This document shows, one piece after another, positions 51,592 to 60,625 of a stretch of DNA of 64,000 bases (its first letter is position 1; every line of letters begins with the position of its first letter). Under the pieces are notes generated by a model, which saw only the letters and a list, made by a program, of their open reading frames with translations, had not been told where the DNA came from and did not search any database. Source of the stretch: Pedobacter nyackensis (GTDB lineage Bacteria; Bacteroidota; Bacteroidia; Sphingobacteriales; Sphingobacteriaceae); the NCBI RefSeq assembly GCF_900176505.1, contig NZ_FWYB01000013.1, forward strand, positions 1-64,000, given 5' to 3'. A program made the translations under genes and the position numbers.

Positions 51592-52347
51592 TTATTTAAG
51601 TACCTCAAGCCAGGCATTGGCCATTAACTGTGCGCCAGCAGGACTAGGGTGTACGCCATCTCCGGTCCAGTGCTTACCCGGGGCTCTTTTCCCGGCGTCA
51701 TCAAAAACCTTCTGAAGGGGAATCCAGGCAGCTTTAAATTCCTTAGCGATTTCCAGTGCTGCAACCCGATATTCATTAAATTCAGGGTACCAGGTATCAT
51801 CAACTGCTTTAACCTTGTTTACGGCAAAAGGCTCGGCAATGATCAGTTTCACATCCGGCAGCTTCTCTCTGGTTGTATCCAGCAACTTTCTAAAGGCATC
51901 CTGATAAACTTTCGAGGTGCCACTGTATTTTCCGCTATGCTTATGCCAATAATCGTTAACGCCGATTAAAATGCTCAGTACAGTTGGTTTCAATTCTAAA
52001 CATTCCTTATCCCATCGTTCAGCGAGTTGGTAAACTTTATTCCCACTGATCCCACGATTGTAGATCTTCAGGTTTTTGTCCGCATGTTTATTCAACAGTT
52101 CACAGGCCGCTAAAAAAGCATACCCCCTGCCCAACGCCGCTGCATTATTAAAATCATTACTATCTCTGCTTCTTCCGGCATCAGTAATAGAATCTCCCTG
52201 AAATAAAATGATATCATTTTCGGACAAAGCAATCTTTGCCTTTTTTTCAGTCGGGGCCGCTGATAATAACGCCGGACTTACTAAAGATATTAATCCACCA
52301 ACCGAAACTGTTTTAAGAAAAGTCCTCCGCTCGTTTTTTATTGTCAT
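51592..52347 (-). CDS. Exported SGNH/GDSL carbohydrate esterase
   Basis: 251 aa from ATG 52347 (MTIKNERRTFLKTVSVGG). Tat-like signal (RRTFLK, then a hydrophobic stretch ending AAPT). SGNH blocks: FQGDSITDAGRS (catalytic S), GISGNKV (G block), IGVNDYWHKH (N block) and DGVHPSPAGAQ (D and H). Close to rhamnogalacturonan acetylesterase-like enzymes that remove acetyl groups from plant polysaccharides. Periplasmic or secreted. No CAZyme partner is adjacent. Confidence 0.92.
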   Translation of the reverse strand: MTIKNERRTFLKTVSVGGLISLVSPALLSAAPTEKKAKIALSENDIILFQGDSITDAGRSRDSNDFNNAAALGRGYAFLAACELLNKHADKNLKIYNRGISGNKVYQLAERWDKECLELKPTVLSILIGVNDYWHKHSGKYSGTSKVYQDAFRKLLDTTREKLPDVKLIIAEPFAVNKVKAVDDTWYPEFNEYRVAALEIAKEFKAAWIPLQKVFDDAGKRAPGKHWTGDGVHPSPAGAQLMANAWLEVLK

Positions 52348-52768
52348 ATCCATATGAGAAATATTAATTTGTTATTTTAAGGTTATTTATTCGGTTCAAT
52401 AGCAACTGGCTATATTTTAGTAAAAATTACTAGTCCCATAAAATTACTATTTCCAACATCAATATTTCTCCACCTGATTATCAAGACCATCAACAATCTT
52501 ATCTAAAAAATTTTACTGGACATCACAATAAAAACCAGTGTGTTCCTAGCCGGAATGATTGTTGGGTATAAAGTTATTATCTGATGAAGATATAAATGTT
52601 TTACAAAAGAGACGTTTTTTTTTAGAAGAATTGCTCAAATAGGTCGAAATCAGAACAACGGAGTTAGATGATATTGGGATCAGATTTTATTTAGCACAAG
52701 ATCAAACCTTTCATTTGATAATTTGTAATACATACAGTTCCGGCAAAAAAAAAACAGGAATTTGTATC
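52348..52768. other. Intergenic stretch, no gene seen
   Basis: About 420 bases, AT-rich. No open frame with coding character and no recognisable RNA. A weak imperfect repeat TAGTAA/TTACTA near 52420 is probably chance. It should contain the promoters for the GDSL gene (minus) and the USP gene (plus), but no full consensus pair was found. Confidence 0.5.
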
Positions 52769-53665
52769 ATGGAAGGTTCAGGAGGAATTAGCAGTGAAGA
52801 AACGGTAAAACTGAAAAATGATCATACAAAAACAATCCTGATTTTTACCGATTTTTCCAATGCCTCCCTAAATGCTGCAAATTATGCCGCCGCTTTAACC
52901 GCGCAGTTGCATTGTTCGCGTCTACTGATATGCTATTCAGAACACGTTCCAACCACTATGGAAATGCACTTACAGAATATTAGACTTGCAGAACAGGAAC
53001 ATCAGAGAAATTTAACTCAACTGAGAACTTTAAAAAAAGAGCTTCAAATCCGGGTGAGTAAGCAAGTAGTTATTGATACCTATATCGACCAGCGGCCACT
53101 AGATGAAATAGCCAACGACTTTAACAGGAATCAGTCTGCCGGACTTATGGTAATGGGCATAGCAGGAAAAAGCAGACTGGAGCAAACTTTCGTTGGCAGT
53201 AATACCATTCGTGTTGCCCGCACCTCGACTATTCCGTTATTAATTATACCCGAACATACAACATTCAGAAAAATAGAAAAGGTTGTATTTGCATGTGACC
53301 TGAAAAAGGTGTCGAAAATTACCCCTGCCCTTGCCATAAAGCGAATAATACACAGACTTGGCGCAAAATTATCTATCTTAAATGTAGACCATAATGAAGA
53401 GCACTTTCATCCCTATACCATAGCCGAAATTACTCATATGCACCAATTATGGGACATTGAACAGCCTGAGTACTATTATACGAACAATAAAGATATTGCC
53501 AAAGGAGTAATGGACTTTTCAAATGAACATCAAATGCAAATGGTCATTGCAGTAACCAAAGAATATGGTTTTTTTGAGCGCATATTTCACAGTAGTCTAA
53601 CAAGAAAACTAGCCTATAATATACATTTACCGTTATTACTATTTAAGGAACGTAAACCTATATGA
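52769..53665 (+). CDS. Universal stress protein (two UspA domains)
   Basis: 298 aa from ATG 52769 (MEGSGGISSEETVKLKNDH). Two Usp folds: first FTDFSNASLNAANYAAALTA to MGIAGKSRLEQTFVGSNTIRVARTSTIPLLII, second from VVFACDLKKVSKITPALAIK to FFERIFHSSLTRKLAYNIHLPLLLF. The first domain keeps the ATP-binding G-x2-G-x9-GN/S pattern, the second does not. Cytoplasmic, stress-related. Monocistronic with a terminator that includes the stop codon. Confidence 0.9.
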   Translation: MEGSGGISSEETVKLKNDHTKTILIFTDFSNASLNAANYAAALTAQLHCSRLLICYSEHVPTTMEMHLQNIRLAEQEHQRNLTQLRTLKKELQIRVSKQVVIDTYIDQRPLDEIANDFNRNQSAGLMVMGIAGKSRLEQTFVGSNTIRVARTSTIPLLIIPEHTTFRKIEKVVFACDLKKVSKITPALAIKRIIHRLGAKLSILNVDHNEEHFHPYTIAEITHMHQLWDIEQPEYYYTNNKDIAKGVMDFSNEHQMQMVIAVTKEYGFFERIFHSSLTRKLAYNIHLPLLLFKERKPI

Positions 53666-53696
53666 TAAAGGCCCCATACTGGGGCCTTTATCATAT
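53660..53696. terminator. 16-bp perfect stem-loop including the USP stop
   Basis: ATATGATAAAGGCCCC at 53660-53675 pairs perfectly with 53681-53696 around a 5-nt loop, followed by TTTTT. The USP stop codon TGA lies in the stem. The convergent gene at 53699 ends 2 bp beyond, so it is shared. Confidence 0.88.
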
Positions 53697-53698
53697 TT

Positions 53699-54208
53699 TT
53701 AATATTTTCCGTGACCTTTACCACCTTTATTTTCTTTCCATTTACCTTTTCCTGCATCTTTTCCATACATTTTTTTTGCTTGTCCGGGAGGCATTCCATG
53801 AGGATGACCTTTAACCACATAGTAACGTGGATCGTCACTATAGCGAATCAGCTTTTGATCGTGTCTCTTTTTATATTTTGCATAGTAAACCCTATCATGA
53901 TCAAAATTACGATAAGCATCCCTTGAATTAATGACTACTTTATATCCGTTATAAAAATCATAATTCCTATATCTTGAAGGTAATGAAGCTGCAAAAATCC
54001 ATCTACCATTATTCAGATAAATGAATTGTCTTTTAGGTACATAATAATAACTCTCCACATCCGGGAGGTAATAATAATCCACATGGTCGTAACCAACAGG
54101 TCCCCATAAGGGTTGTGATCCGATGTTTACGTTTATACTCACTTGTGCTGATGCTCGGAATGAAATTAGGCCAATTACAACAAGAAGAGTTAAAAATATC
54201 TTTTTCAT
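53699..54208 (-). CDS. Exported Y/R-rich protein with PPGQAKK motif
   Basis: 169 aa from ATG 54208 (MKKIFLTLLVVIGLISF, signal peptide to FRASA). Mature part with tyrosine and basic-rich segments (YYYLPDVESYYYVPKRQF, WIFAASLPSRYRNYDFYNGYKVV) and a C-terminal GMPPGQAKKMYGK followed by a KGKWKENKGG tail. Likely envelope protein or adhesin-like structural part. The PPGQAKK motif also occurs in the small lipoprotein at 22274. Function unknown. Confidence 0.8.
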   Translation of the reverse strand: MKKIFLTLLVVIGLISFRASAQVSINVNIGSQPLWGPVGYDHVDYYYLPDVESYYYVPKRQFIYLNNGRWIFAASLPSRYRNYDFYNGYKVVINSRDAYRNFDHDRVYYAKYKKRHDQKLIRYSDDPRYYVVKGHPHGMPPGQAKKMYGKDAGKGKWKENKGGKGHGKY

Positions 54209-54356
54209 AAGTATAGTCATTTATTAGATGAACATTTTCATTACCCCAAAGTTGCAGTATGATTATGAAATCAACGTGAAATTCGGGATTTATTTCACAA
54301 AACATATCCCCGGTAGCAATGTTATACTTTATACTTTAACTAAAATCTAAAATATC

Positions 54357-54509
54357 ATGGGAAATCTACTTTATACCATTGCAGTCATTTTGGTTATTAT
54401 TTGGGCCATAAGTTTCCTCGGCGGTTTTTATACCGGCGGAATCATTCATATCCTGATCGTAATCGCTATCATAGCAATCGTTCTGGGTGTGATCCGGAGA
54501 GCAGCCTAA
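54357..54509 (+). CDS. Lmo0937-family small membrane protein
   Basis: 50 aa: MGNLLYTIAVILVIIWAISFLGGF, then TGGIIHILIVIAIIAIVLG and VIRRAA. Two helices, typical of the lmo0937/DUF5670 family, found beside stress genes in many bacteria. Not long enough for common gene callers, but the frame and family are clear. Function unknown. Confidence 0.85.
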   Translation: MGNLLYTIAVILVIIWAISFLGGFYTGGIIHILIVIAIIAIVLGVIRRAA

Positions 54510-54643
54510 TAAAATACTATGGGACAATTAAGCAATCGAACCATTGCCGTTTTATCGGAACAGTTAAAGATAAGATGATAGAGGAATTCTATCAAGAACG
54601 CTTGCCTTAACCTGATTAGATCTGATAGGAAACTAATGCGTTA

Positions 54644-56323
54644 TTACTCTTTATCCCCAATTAATGTTCCTGATACATTCCAGGCACTAAAACTTCCACC
54701 TTCCGGTTTACCAAGTGGTATGGCTACCTGAAGGGTATGTTTTCCGGGTTTAAGATCCGGGAGGGGGATTTCTACAGGTAAAGTAATTGTTCCCGGACAC
54801 CAGTTAGAACGGCTAAGATCAGATGATGATAAACCATTGCCAAAGTTTCCGGAAGCAGGATTTAAAAATCGATATGTGGCACAATCTTCTCTCCATGGGA
54901 TAAAGTGATAGACTCTCTTGCCATCTACAAAAACTTCATTTTGTTTTGGTACAAATTCATCACCGCCGCCCCAGCCGCCGTGACCAGTTGTAAGATATCT
55001 CAATTTAAGATTCTTTACGCCCTGAGGTATATCAACAGTTACGGTAAGAGAATCCTGATCGAACATAGTTCCATACTCCTGCCCCGACATTTCCATTAGA
55101 TTGGTTGTGTTAAATGCAGGCATAATCCATTTTTTCTCTTCTTTCTGACTTTCGCCTTCATAACCTGGATAATATTTGAAATAAAGACTCGCTTTGTGTC
55201 CACCTTTATCATAGTTCCCTATAAAAACACCAACCCATACTTCCCCTTGTAAGCGTGGCAACAATCCAGTTATATCCTGCTTGTAGACTACTGAATCTGC
55301 CCAATTGTACCCTTTTATTTTTGCCTGAGCATTAAAATGTTTCACACCAAAAGAGGTGAAAAACCGCATCAATTCCAGTGGGGGTAAATAGCTATCTGTA
55401 GCCGTAACGCCCTGATATTTCTTTCCGTTTCTGGCTGAATATATTGGTAAAGTCTGAATGCCATTTTGCAAAGCATTAAGGTAAGAAGTAGGCTTGTCGG
55501 TAGGAATCATAAATACAGATCCGGTACGATCATATGCATCCCCATTAGAGTGTTGTGCCAATTCAACAAATAACTGTTGACCTGCTTTTGTCGCCGGCAA
55601 CTTTACTTTCTTTAAAATAATTGTTCCACCGGAGAAATGATAGGTAACATTTGATTGCTCTCCTTTGGGGTTTTCTGTTTTGTTGCCAAAGCTTATCTGT
55701 TCGTTGTTGAAAATCGTAACTGTTGTATAGCGACTTTCAATTATTTGTCGCTGGTAAGCTGGTTCGTCTAACACAGTACCCCAACCCTTTGGCCAGGCCA
55801 GCTCTTCTGCAGTCACTGTACGATACTCAATGTGCTTTGCAATAGTTTCAGAACTTCCATTGCGAATCGTTTTAAGTACCAAACCTATTCCCGGAGCAAT
55901 AGAAATGCTGGGCGTTCCTTTAATTTTAAGATCATTTGTGTACCATACCTCTATGGTGTTTGAGCGAATAAATACTTTTGCTTTTTTGCAGGGAATACCG
56001 AGTATGGTATCTATTCCAGGAAGCAATTCAGCTTTTACATATTCAGAAAAGTTCTTCTTAAGTGTATAAGCGACACCATTACTATTTTGTACCTGGTAAC
56101 TGGCTTTTTGAACCAACTGAAGATACTGCTGTTCCGTCTGACGACCCTGAGGTACCAGGTGTACCTGATTCCCTTTAACGAACATTTTTTGTTCAGCCTT
56201 TGATTCCTTACCATTGTTTTTAAACCCGTAAGTAACCACAGCCTCAGTAGCTTTCGTATTGATTTGTGAAAATGATGGGATACTGCTTAAAAATATAGCA
56301 ACCCCTGGTAAAAGTGCCCTCAT
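54644..56323 (-). CDS. Secreted PNGase F homologue with extra N-terminal domain
   Basis: 559 aa. Signal peptide (MRALLPGVAIFLSSIPSFSQ), an extra N-terminal domain of about 175 residues with a strand-rich pattern (bowl-like region of PNGase F-II type), then the PNGase F core: GDAYDR (261-266) near the first strands and GHGGWGGGDEF (447-457) near the second domain. It cleaves the amide bond between asparagine and the first GlcNAc of N-glycans, releasing the glycan. Length (559) is near PNGase F-II and longer than the classical 314-aa mature enzyme. No neighbouring gene is in operon with it. Confidence 0.85.
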   Translation of the reverse strand: MRALLPGVAIFLSSIPSFSQINTKATEAVVTYGFKNNGKESKAEQKMFVKGNQVHLVPQGRQTEQQYLQLVQKASYQVQNSNGVAYTLKKNFSEYVKAELLPGIDTILGIPCKKAKVFIRSNTIEVWYTNDLKIKGTPSISIAPGIGLVLKTIRNGSSETIAKHIEYRTVTAEELAWPKGWGTVLDEPAYQRQIIESRYTTVTIFNNEQISFGNKTENPKGEQSNVTYHFSGGTIILKKVKLPATKAGQQLFVELAQHSNGDAYDRTGSVFMIPTDKPTSYLNALQNGIQTLPIYSARNGKKYQGVTATDSYLPPLELMRFFTSFGVKHFNAQAKIKGYNWADSVVYKQDITGLLPRLQGEVWVGVFIGNYDKGGHKASLYFKYYPGYEGESQKEEKKWIMPAFNTTNLMEMSGQEYGTMFDQDSLTVTVDIPQGVKNLKLRYLTTGHGGWGGGDEFVPKQNEVFVDGKRVYHFIPWREDCATYRFLNPASGNFGNGLSSSDLSRSNWCPGTITLPVEIPLPDLKPGKHTLQVAIPLGKPEGGSFSAWNVSGTLIGDKE

Positions 56324-56563
56324 AAGGCCTAAGTTAAGGATTATTGTAAAACTAATTGAAAATTATGTAACGTAGAGATATACGCAGCATCCCAGGGCGT
56401 AAAATTGCCCATTGTGCTGTATTTAGATAGGACGGTTTAACAATTTAACCAATTTCAAAACATTTCTGCAGGAATTTAAAAGACTCTTCCTGTATTCTCC
56501 CCTACCTTCACTTTTAAAACCAAATAGCTGGTATGAAACAACAATTAGAAAACCACTAACCTC

Positions 56564-58546
56564 ATGCACATACAAAGAATTATTCTGTTCACTGTTTTAA
56601 TTATGTGTTCGCGAGGGATCTATGCACAAAAAACAAGTATTACTAAAGCGCAGTTTGACCATGTTAACCTGAACTATCCGGGACTGGAAAAAATCAATCA
56701 ACTCTTTTTATCCGGTAAATACAATGATGCAGCCACAGAACTTTTAAAATACTACCGCAATCGTACCGGTGTGAAACATCTTGATTTTAATCCGGGCGAT
56801 GCGCAAAAGTTTGCAGGCAAAAAAGTAAACGAGAATACGCTGGATCTGGCCAATGATATTTTGCGTCACAAATTTAAGCCCCACAAGGGCTATCCCGCTT
56901 ATGATTACGGCAAAAACATCAACTGGCAATACCGCCCCGTGCAAGACCAATTGCTCACTACTTTTTTACACCGAACCGCATTTTGGGAGCCCCTGGGGGT
57001 TGCATATCGCCAAACAGCCGATGAACGATATGCCAGAGAGTGGATTTTTGAACTGCGCGACTGGGTTAGAAAAAATAGACAGGGTGCCTATCCTGATGAC
57101 CAGGAATATGCATGGAAAGCCTTTGTCGTTTCCTTTAGGCTAAACCATTGGAGCGGCTATTTCAACCTGTTCCTCAACTCCCCTAACTTTACTCCGCAGT
57201 TTCTAATGGAGTTTTTAAACTCGTATAACGAGCAGGCTAATTACGTAGTGGCCAATTATACTGATATTGGCAACCACCGCTTGTACGAAGCCCTGCACCT
57301 CATGTACGCAGGCAGTACTTTTCCTGAAATGAAGACAGCTGCAGTCTGGCGGAAAAGCGGGATCGCCGTCTTAAACGAAGAACTTCCTAAACAAGTGTTG
57401 CCTGATGGCGTACAATTTGAGCTTTCTCCCTCCTACCATATAGGCAGCATAAAAATATTTTTGGATGCATTGCAGATTGCCAAAATGAACAGTGCTGAAA
57501 ATGAATTTCCGGCAAGCTACCGTAACCTGGTAGAAAAAATGGTGATGGCCGTTGGCAAATATTCTTTCCCTGACTATACTTTTCCTCTGTATGGAAATGC
57601 TTTTTTAACAAACAAAGACGCCATGCTTAAAAGCTATAAAACCTGGGCACAGGTCTTTCCAGAGAACAAGGTGATTGAATATTACGCTACTGATGGATCT
57701 TCCGGAAAAAAGCCCGACTATCTATCCAGTCGGCTACCTGACGCCGGTTTTTATGCATTTAGAAACGGTTGGGATGCAAAAGCAACCGTAATGCAGATAA
57801 AAGCGGGGCCGCTGGCAGCATTTCATGCCCACCCAGATAATGGTACGTTTGAACTATGGGTAAAAGGCCGCAATTTTACCCCGGATGCTGGTAGCTTTGT
57901 ATATGCCAATGTTGGCAACCAGGAAAACGTAAAAAGGGACTGGTACCGCTCTACAAAAGCTCACCAAACACTTACGCTGGACAACAGCAATACACTGATC
58001 AACAAGGCCCAATTGAACAAATGGGAAACCGAAAAAAACTTGGGTATTTTAAGCTATACTAATCCAAGTTATACCAATCTGAACCATCAGCGTACCTTTT
58101 TATTCATTGATCAAACTTATTTTCTGATCATTGATAAGGCTATAGGAACCGCTAAAGGAAATTTGGGTATTCATTACACCCTAAAAGAAGATAGCAAGCC
58201 TTTTTGCGACAATAAGAAAAACATGGTAAACACAAATTACGCCGATGGCAATAATCTTTTGATCCAATTATTGAATAAAGACAAGGTTAATTTAAATGAG
58301 GAAGAAAGCTTCGTATCCTATCAATACCAAAAAGAAACACTACGGCCTGCCTTTGTATTTGAAAAGCCTAAGAACGACCATAATACCCAAAGTTTTGTTT
58401 CCCTATTGTATCCTTACCAGGGTAGTTTAGTGCCCAATATAAAAGTTACGGAAAACACAGGTCACGATCCAGAAGCCGGAAAAATCAATTTGACCATCAA
58501 CATCAATGGAAAAATCAATGCTATCAAACAAGATTTAAACCTATAA
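56564..58546 (+). CDS. PL12-family heparinase II/III protein (paralogue)
   Basis: 660 aa. Signal peptide (MHIQRIILFTVLIMCSRGIYAQ), alpha-helical toroid, and a C-terminal beta-sandwich, as in heparinase III. It aligns with the next gene (58561) without gaps over the catalytic region: N237 in DIGNHRLYEA, Y291 in FELSPSYHIG and H421 in AFHAHPDNGTFE. So it should be an active polysaccharide lyase, but differs outside the core (RHKFKPHKGYPAYDYG vs IHQFQPHKGYGYFDYG). Specificity may differ from HepC. Operon with 58561 (14-bp gap). Confidence 0.9.
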   Translation: MHIQRIILFTVLIMCSRGIYAQKTSITKAQFDHVNLNYPGLEKINQLFLSGKYNDAATELLKYYRNRTGVKHLDFNPGDAQKFAGKKVNENTLDLANDILRHKFKPHKGYPAYDYGKNINWQYRPVQDQLLTTFLHRTAFWEPLGVAYRQTADERYAREWIFELRDWVRKNRQGAYPDDQEYAWKAFVVSFRLNHWSGYFNLFLNSPNFTPQFLMEFLNSYNEQANYVVANYTDIGNHRLYEALHLMYAGSTFPEMKTAAVWRKSGIAVLNEELPKQVLPDGVQFELSPSYHIGSIKIFLDALQIAKMNSAENEFPASYRNLVEKMVMAVGKYSFPDYTFPLYGNAFLTNKDAMLKSYKTWAQVFPENKVIEYYATDGSSGKKPDYLSSRLPDAGFYAFRNGWDAKATVMQIKAGPLAAFHAHPDNGTFELWVKGRNFTPDAGSFVYANVGNQENVKRDWYRSTKAHQTLTLDNSNTLINKAQLNKWETEKNLGILSYTNPSYTNLNHQRTFLFIDQTYFLIIDKAIGTAKGNLGIHYTLKEDSKPFCDNKKNMVNTNYADGNNLLIQLLNKDKVNLNEEESFVSYQYQKETLRPAFVFEKPKNDHNTQSFVSLLYPYQGSLVPNIKVTENTGHDPEAGKINLTININGKINAIKQDLNL

Positions 58547-58560
58547 AATCCCCAACCAGC

Positions 58561-60540
58561 ATGCAACTCAAAAAAACCATAAGTCTTTGCAGTCTGCTTA
58601 TTTGTGCAGCACTCGGTAAGGCGCAAGATTCCCCGATCACAAAACAAAGCTTTGACCCCATTAATCTCAGCCATCCGGGTCTGGAAAAAACAAATCAGCT
58701 TTTTACGGCAGGCAAATATGATGATGCCGCTAAAGCCTTACTCGCGTACTATCGAAAAAAAAGCAAGGCTAAAGAACCTGATTTCAGCAATTCAGAGAAG
58801 CCTGCTAATATACACCAACCTGTGGAGCAGGCTACAAAGGAAATGGCCGACAAAGCTTTAATCCACCAGTTTCAGCCCCACAAGGGCTACGGTTATTTTG
58901 ATTATGGCAAGGATATCAATTGGCAAATGTGGCCCGTAAAGGACAATGAAGTACGCTGGCAGTTGCACCGTGTAAAATGGTGGCAACCAATGGCCCTTGT
59001 TTATCACGCCACAGCCGATGAAAAATATGCTAAAGAATGGGTATTCCAATATAGTGATTGGGTTAGAAAAAATCCTTTGGGCCTCTCAAAGGATAACGAT
59101 AGGTTTGTATGGCGCGCACTCGAAGTTTCGGACAGAGTACAAAGTCTGCCCCCAACATTTAGTCTGTTTGTAAACTCTCCCAATTTCAGTCCGGCCTTTT
59201 TAATGGAATTTTTAAAAAGCTACCATCAACAGGCAGATTATTTACCTTCAAATTATGCTGAAGTGGGAAACCATCGCTTATTTGAAGCACAACGTGTCTT
59301 ATTTGCCGGTGTGTCGTTTCCTGAGTTTAAAGACGCTCAAAAATGGAGACAAAGTGGCATAACAGTGCTTAACACCGAAATCAAAAAACAGGTGTTTGCA
59401 GATGGGATGCAGTTTGAGCTCTCGCCGATTTACCATGTAGCGGCCATAGATATATTTCTAAAAGCTTACCGCTCTGCACAAAGGGTTAACCTGGAAAAAG
59501 AATTTCCACAATCCTACGTCAAAACTGTAGAAAATATGATTACGGCACTAATCAGTATTACCCTGCCAGATTATAACACGCCTATGTTTGGCGATTCCTG
59601 GATTATCGATAAAAAATTCAGGATGGAACAATTTGCTAGTTGGAATAAGGTTTTTCCAACAAACAAGGTCATAAAGTATTTGGCAACTGATGGCAGAGAA
59701 GGTCAGGCCCCAAACTTTTTATCCAAAGCATTAAGCAATTCGGGCTTTTATACATTTAGAAATGGATGGGATAAAAATGCTACTGTTATGGTGTTAAAAG
59801 CGAGTCCCCCTGGAGAATTTCATGCCCAGCCAGATAATGGAACTTTCGAACTTTTTATAAAGGGCAGGAACTTCACGCCTGATGCCGGCGTATTTGTATA
59901 CAGTGGAGACGGAGCGATTATGAAACTACGAAACTGGTATCGCCAAACCCGTATACATAGCACACTAACCCTTGACAATCAGAATATGGTCATTACCAAG
60001 TCCCAGGAAAACAAATGGGAAACTGGTAAAAACCTTGATGTCCTTACTTTTACCAACCCAAGCTACCCGGAACTTAACCATCAGCGCAGCATGCTGTTCA
60101 TTAATCAGCAATATTTTCTGATCATTGACAATGCTATCGGCAAAGCTACCGGAAATCTGGGCGTACACTGGCAACTGAAGGAAGATAGCAAACCCATTTT
60201 TGACAAGACCAAGAACAGGGTTCATACCACTTACGGAGATGGAAATAATTTATTAATTCAATCGCTAAATGCTGACAAAGTAGCTCTTAATGAAGAAGAA
60301 GGCAAGGTATCTTATGTGTACAATAAAGAGATGGCCAGACCTGCTTTCGTATTTGAAAAACTTAAAAAGGATACCAACTCACAAAAATTTGTTTCCGTAG
60401 TTTATCCTTACAATGGCGATAAAGTGCCAGAAATCAGTATCAAAGAAAATGCTGGAAACGATTATGAAAAGGGGAATATCGACCTTACCCTCAATATAAA
60501 CGGGAAGCAGCAACAAATCAAAGCAAAACTCAATCGTTAA
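58561..60540 (+). CDS. hepC: Heparinase III (heparan-sulfate lyase, PL12)
   Basis: 659 aa, the length of Pedobacter heparinus heparinase III, and I recognise long stretches (HQFQPHKGYGYFDYGKDINW, NWYRQTRIHSTLTLDNQNMV) as its sequence with minor changes. The signal peptide ends GKAQ. Catalytic residues N237, Y291 and H421 sit three positions before N240, Y294 and H424 of the P. heparinus enzyme. It cuts heparan sulfate at low-sulfation sites by beta-elimination in the periplasm. Second gene of the PL12 pair, followed by a strong terminator. Confidence 0.95.
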   Translation: MQLKKTISLCSLLICAALGKAQDSPITKQSFDPINLSHPGLEKTNQLFTAGKYDDAAKALLAYYRKKSKAKEPDFSNSEKPANIHQPVEQATKEMADKALIHQFQPHKGYGYFDYGKDINWQMWPVKDNEVRWQLHRVKWWQPMALVYHATADEKYAKEWVFQYSDWVRKNPLGLSKDNDRFVWRALEVSDRVQSLPPTFSLFVNSPNFSPAFLMEFLKSYHQQADYLPSNYAEVGNHRLFEAQRVLFAGVSFPEFKDAQKWRQSGITVLNTEIKKQVFADGMQFELSPIYHVAAIDIFLKAYRSAQRVNLEKEFPQSYVKTVENMITALISITLPDYNTPMFGDSWIIDKKFRMEQFASWNKVFPTNKVIKYLATDGREGQAPNFLSKALSNSGFYTFRNGWDKNATVMVLKASPPGEFHAQPDNGTFELFIKGRNFTPDAGVFVYSGDGAIMKLRNWYRQTRIHSTLTLDNQNMVITKSQENKWETGKNLDVLTFTNPSYPELNHQRSMLFINQQYFLIIDNAIGKATGNLGVHWQLKEDSKPIFDKTKNRVHTTYGDGNNLLIQSLNADKVALNEEEGKVSYVYNKEMARPAFVFEKLKKDTNSQKFVSVVYPYNGDKVPEISIKENAGNDYEKGNIDLTLNINGKQQQIKAKLNR

Positions 60541-60545
60541 TGAGT

Positions 60546-60580
60546 AGAGCCGCTGAGCATTTGCTCAGCGGCTCTTTTTT
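60546..60580. terminator. Rho-independent terminator after hepC
   Basis: 14-bp stem AGAGCCGCTGAGCA / TGCTCAGCGGCTCT with a 2-nt loop and six T residues, 5 bp after the hepC stop. Confidence 0.93.
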
Positions 60581-60625
60581 AGACTTTATTTTGGATTAAG
60601 TTTAATATTAATCTTTTCATTATAG

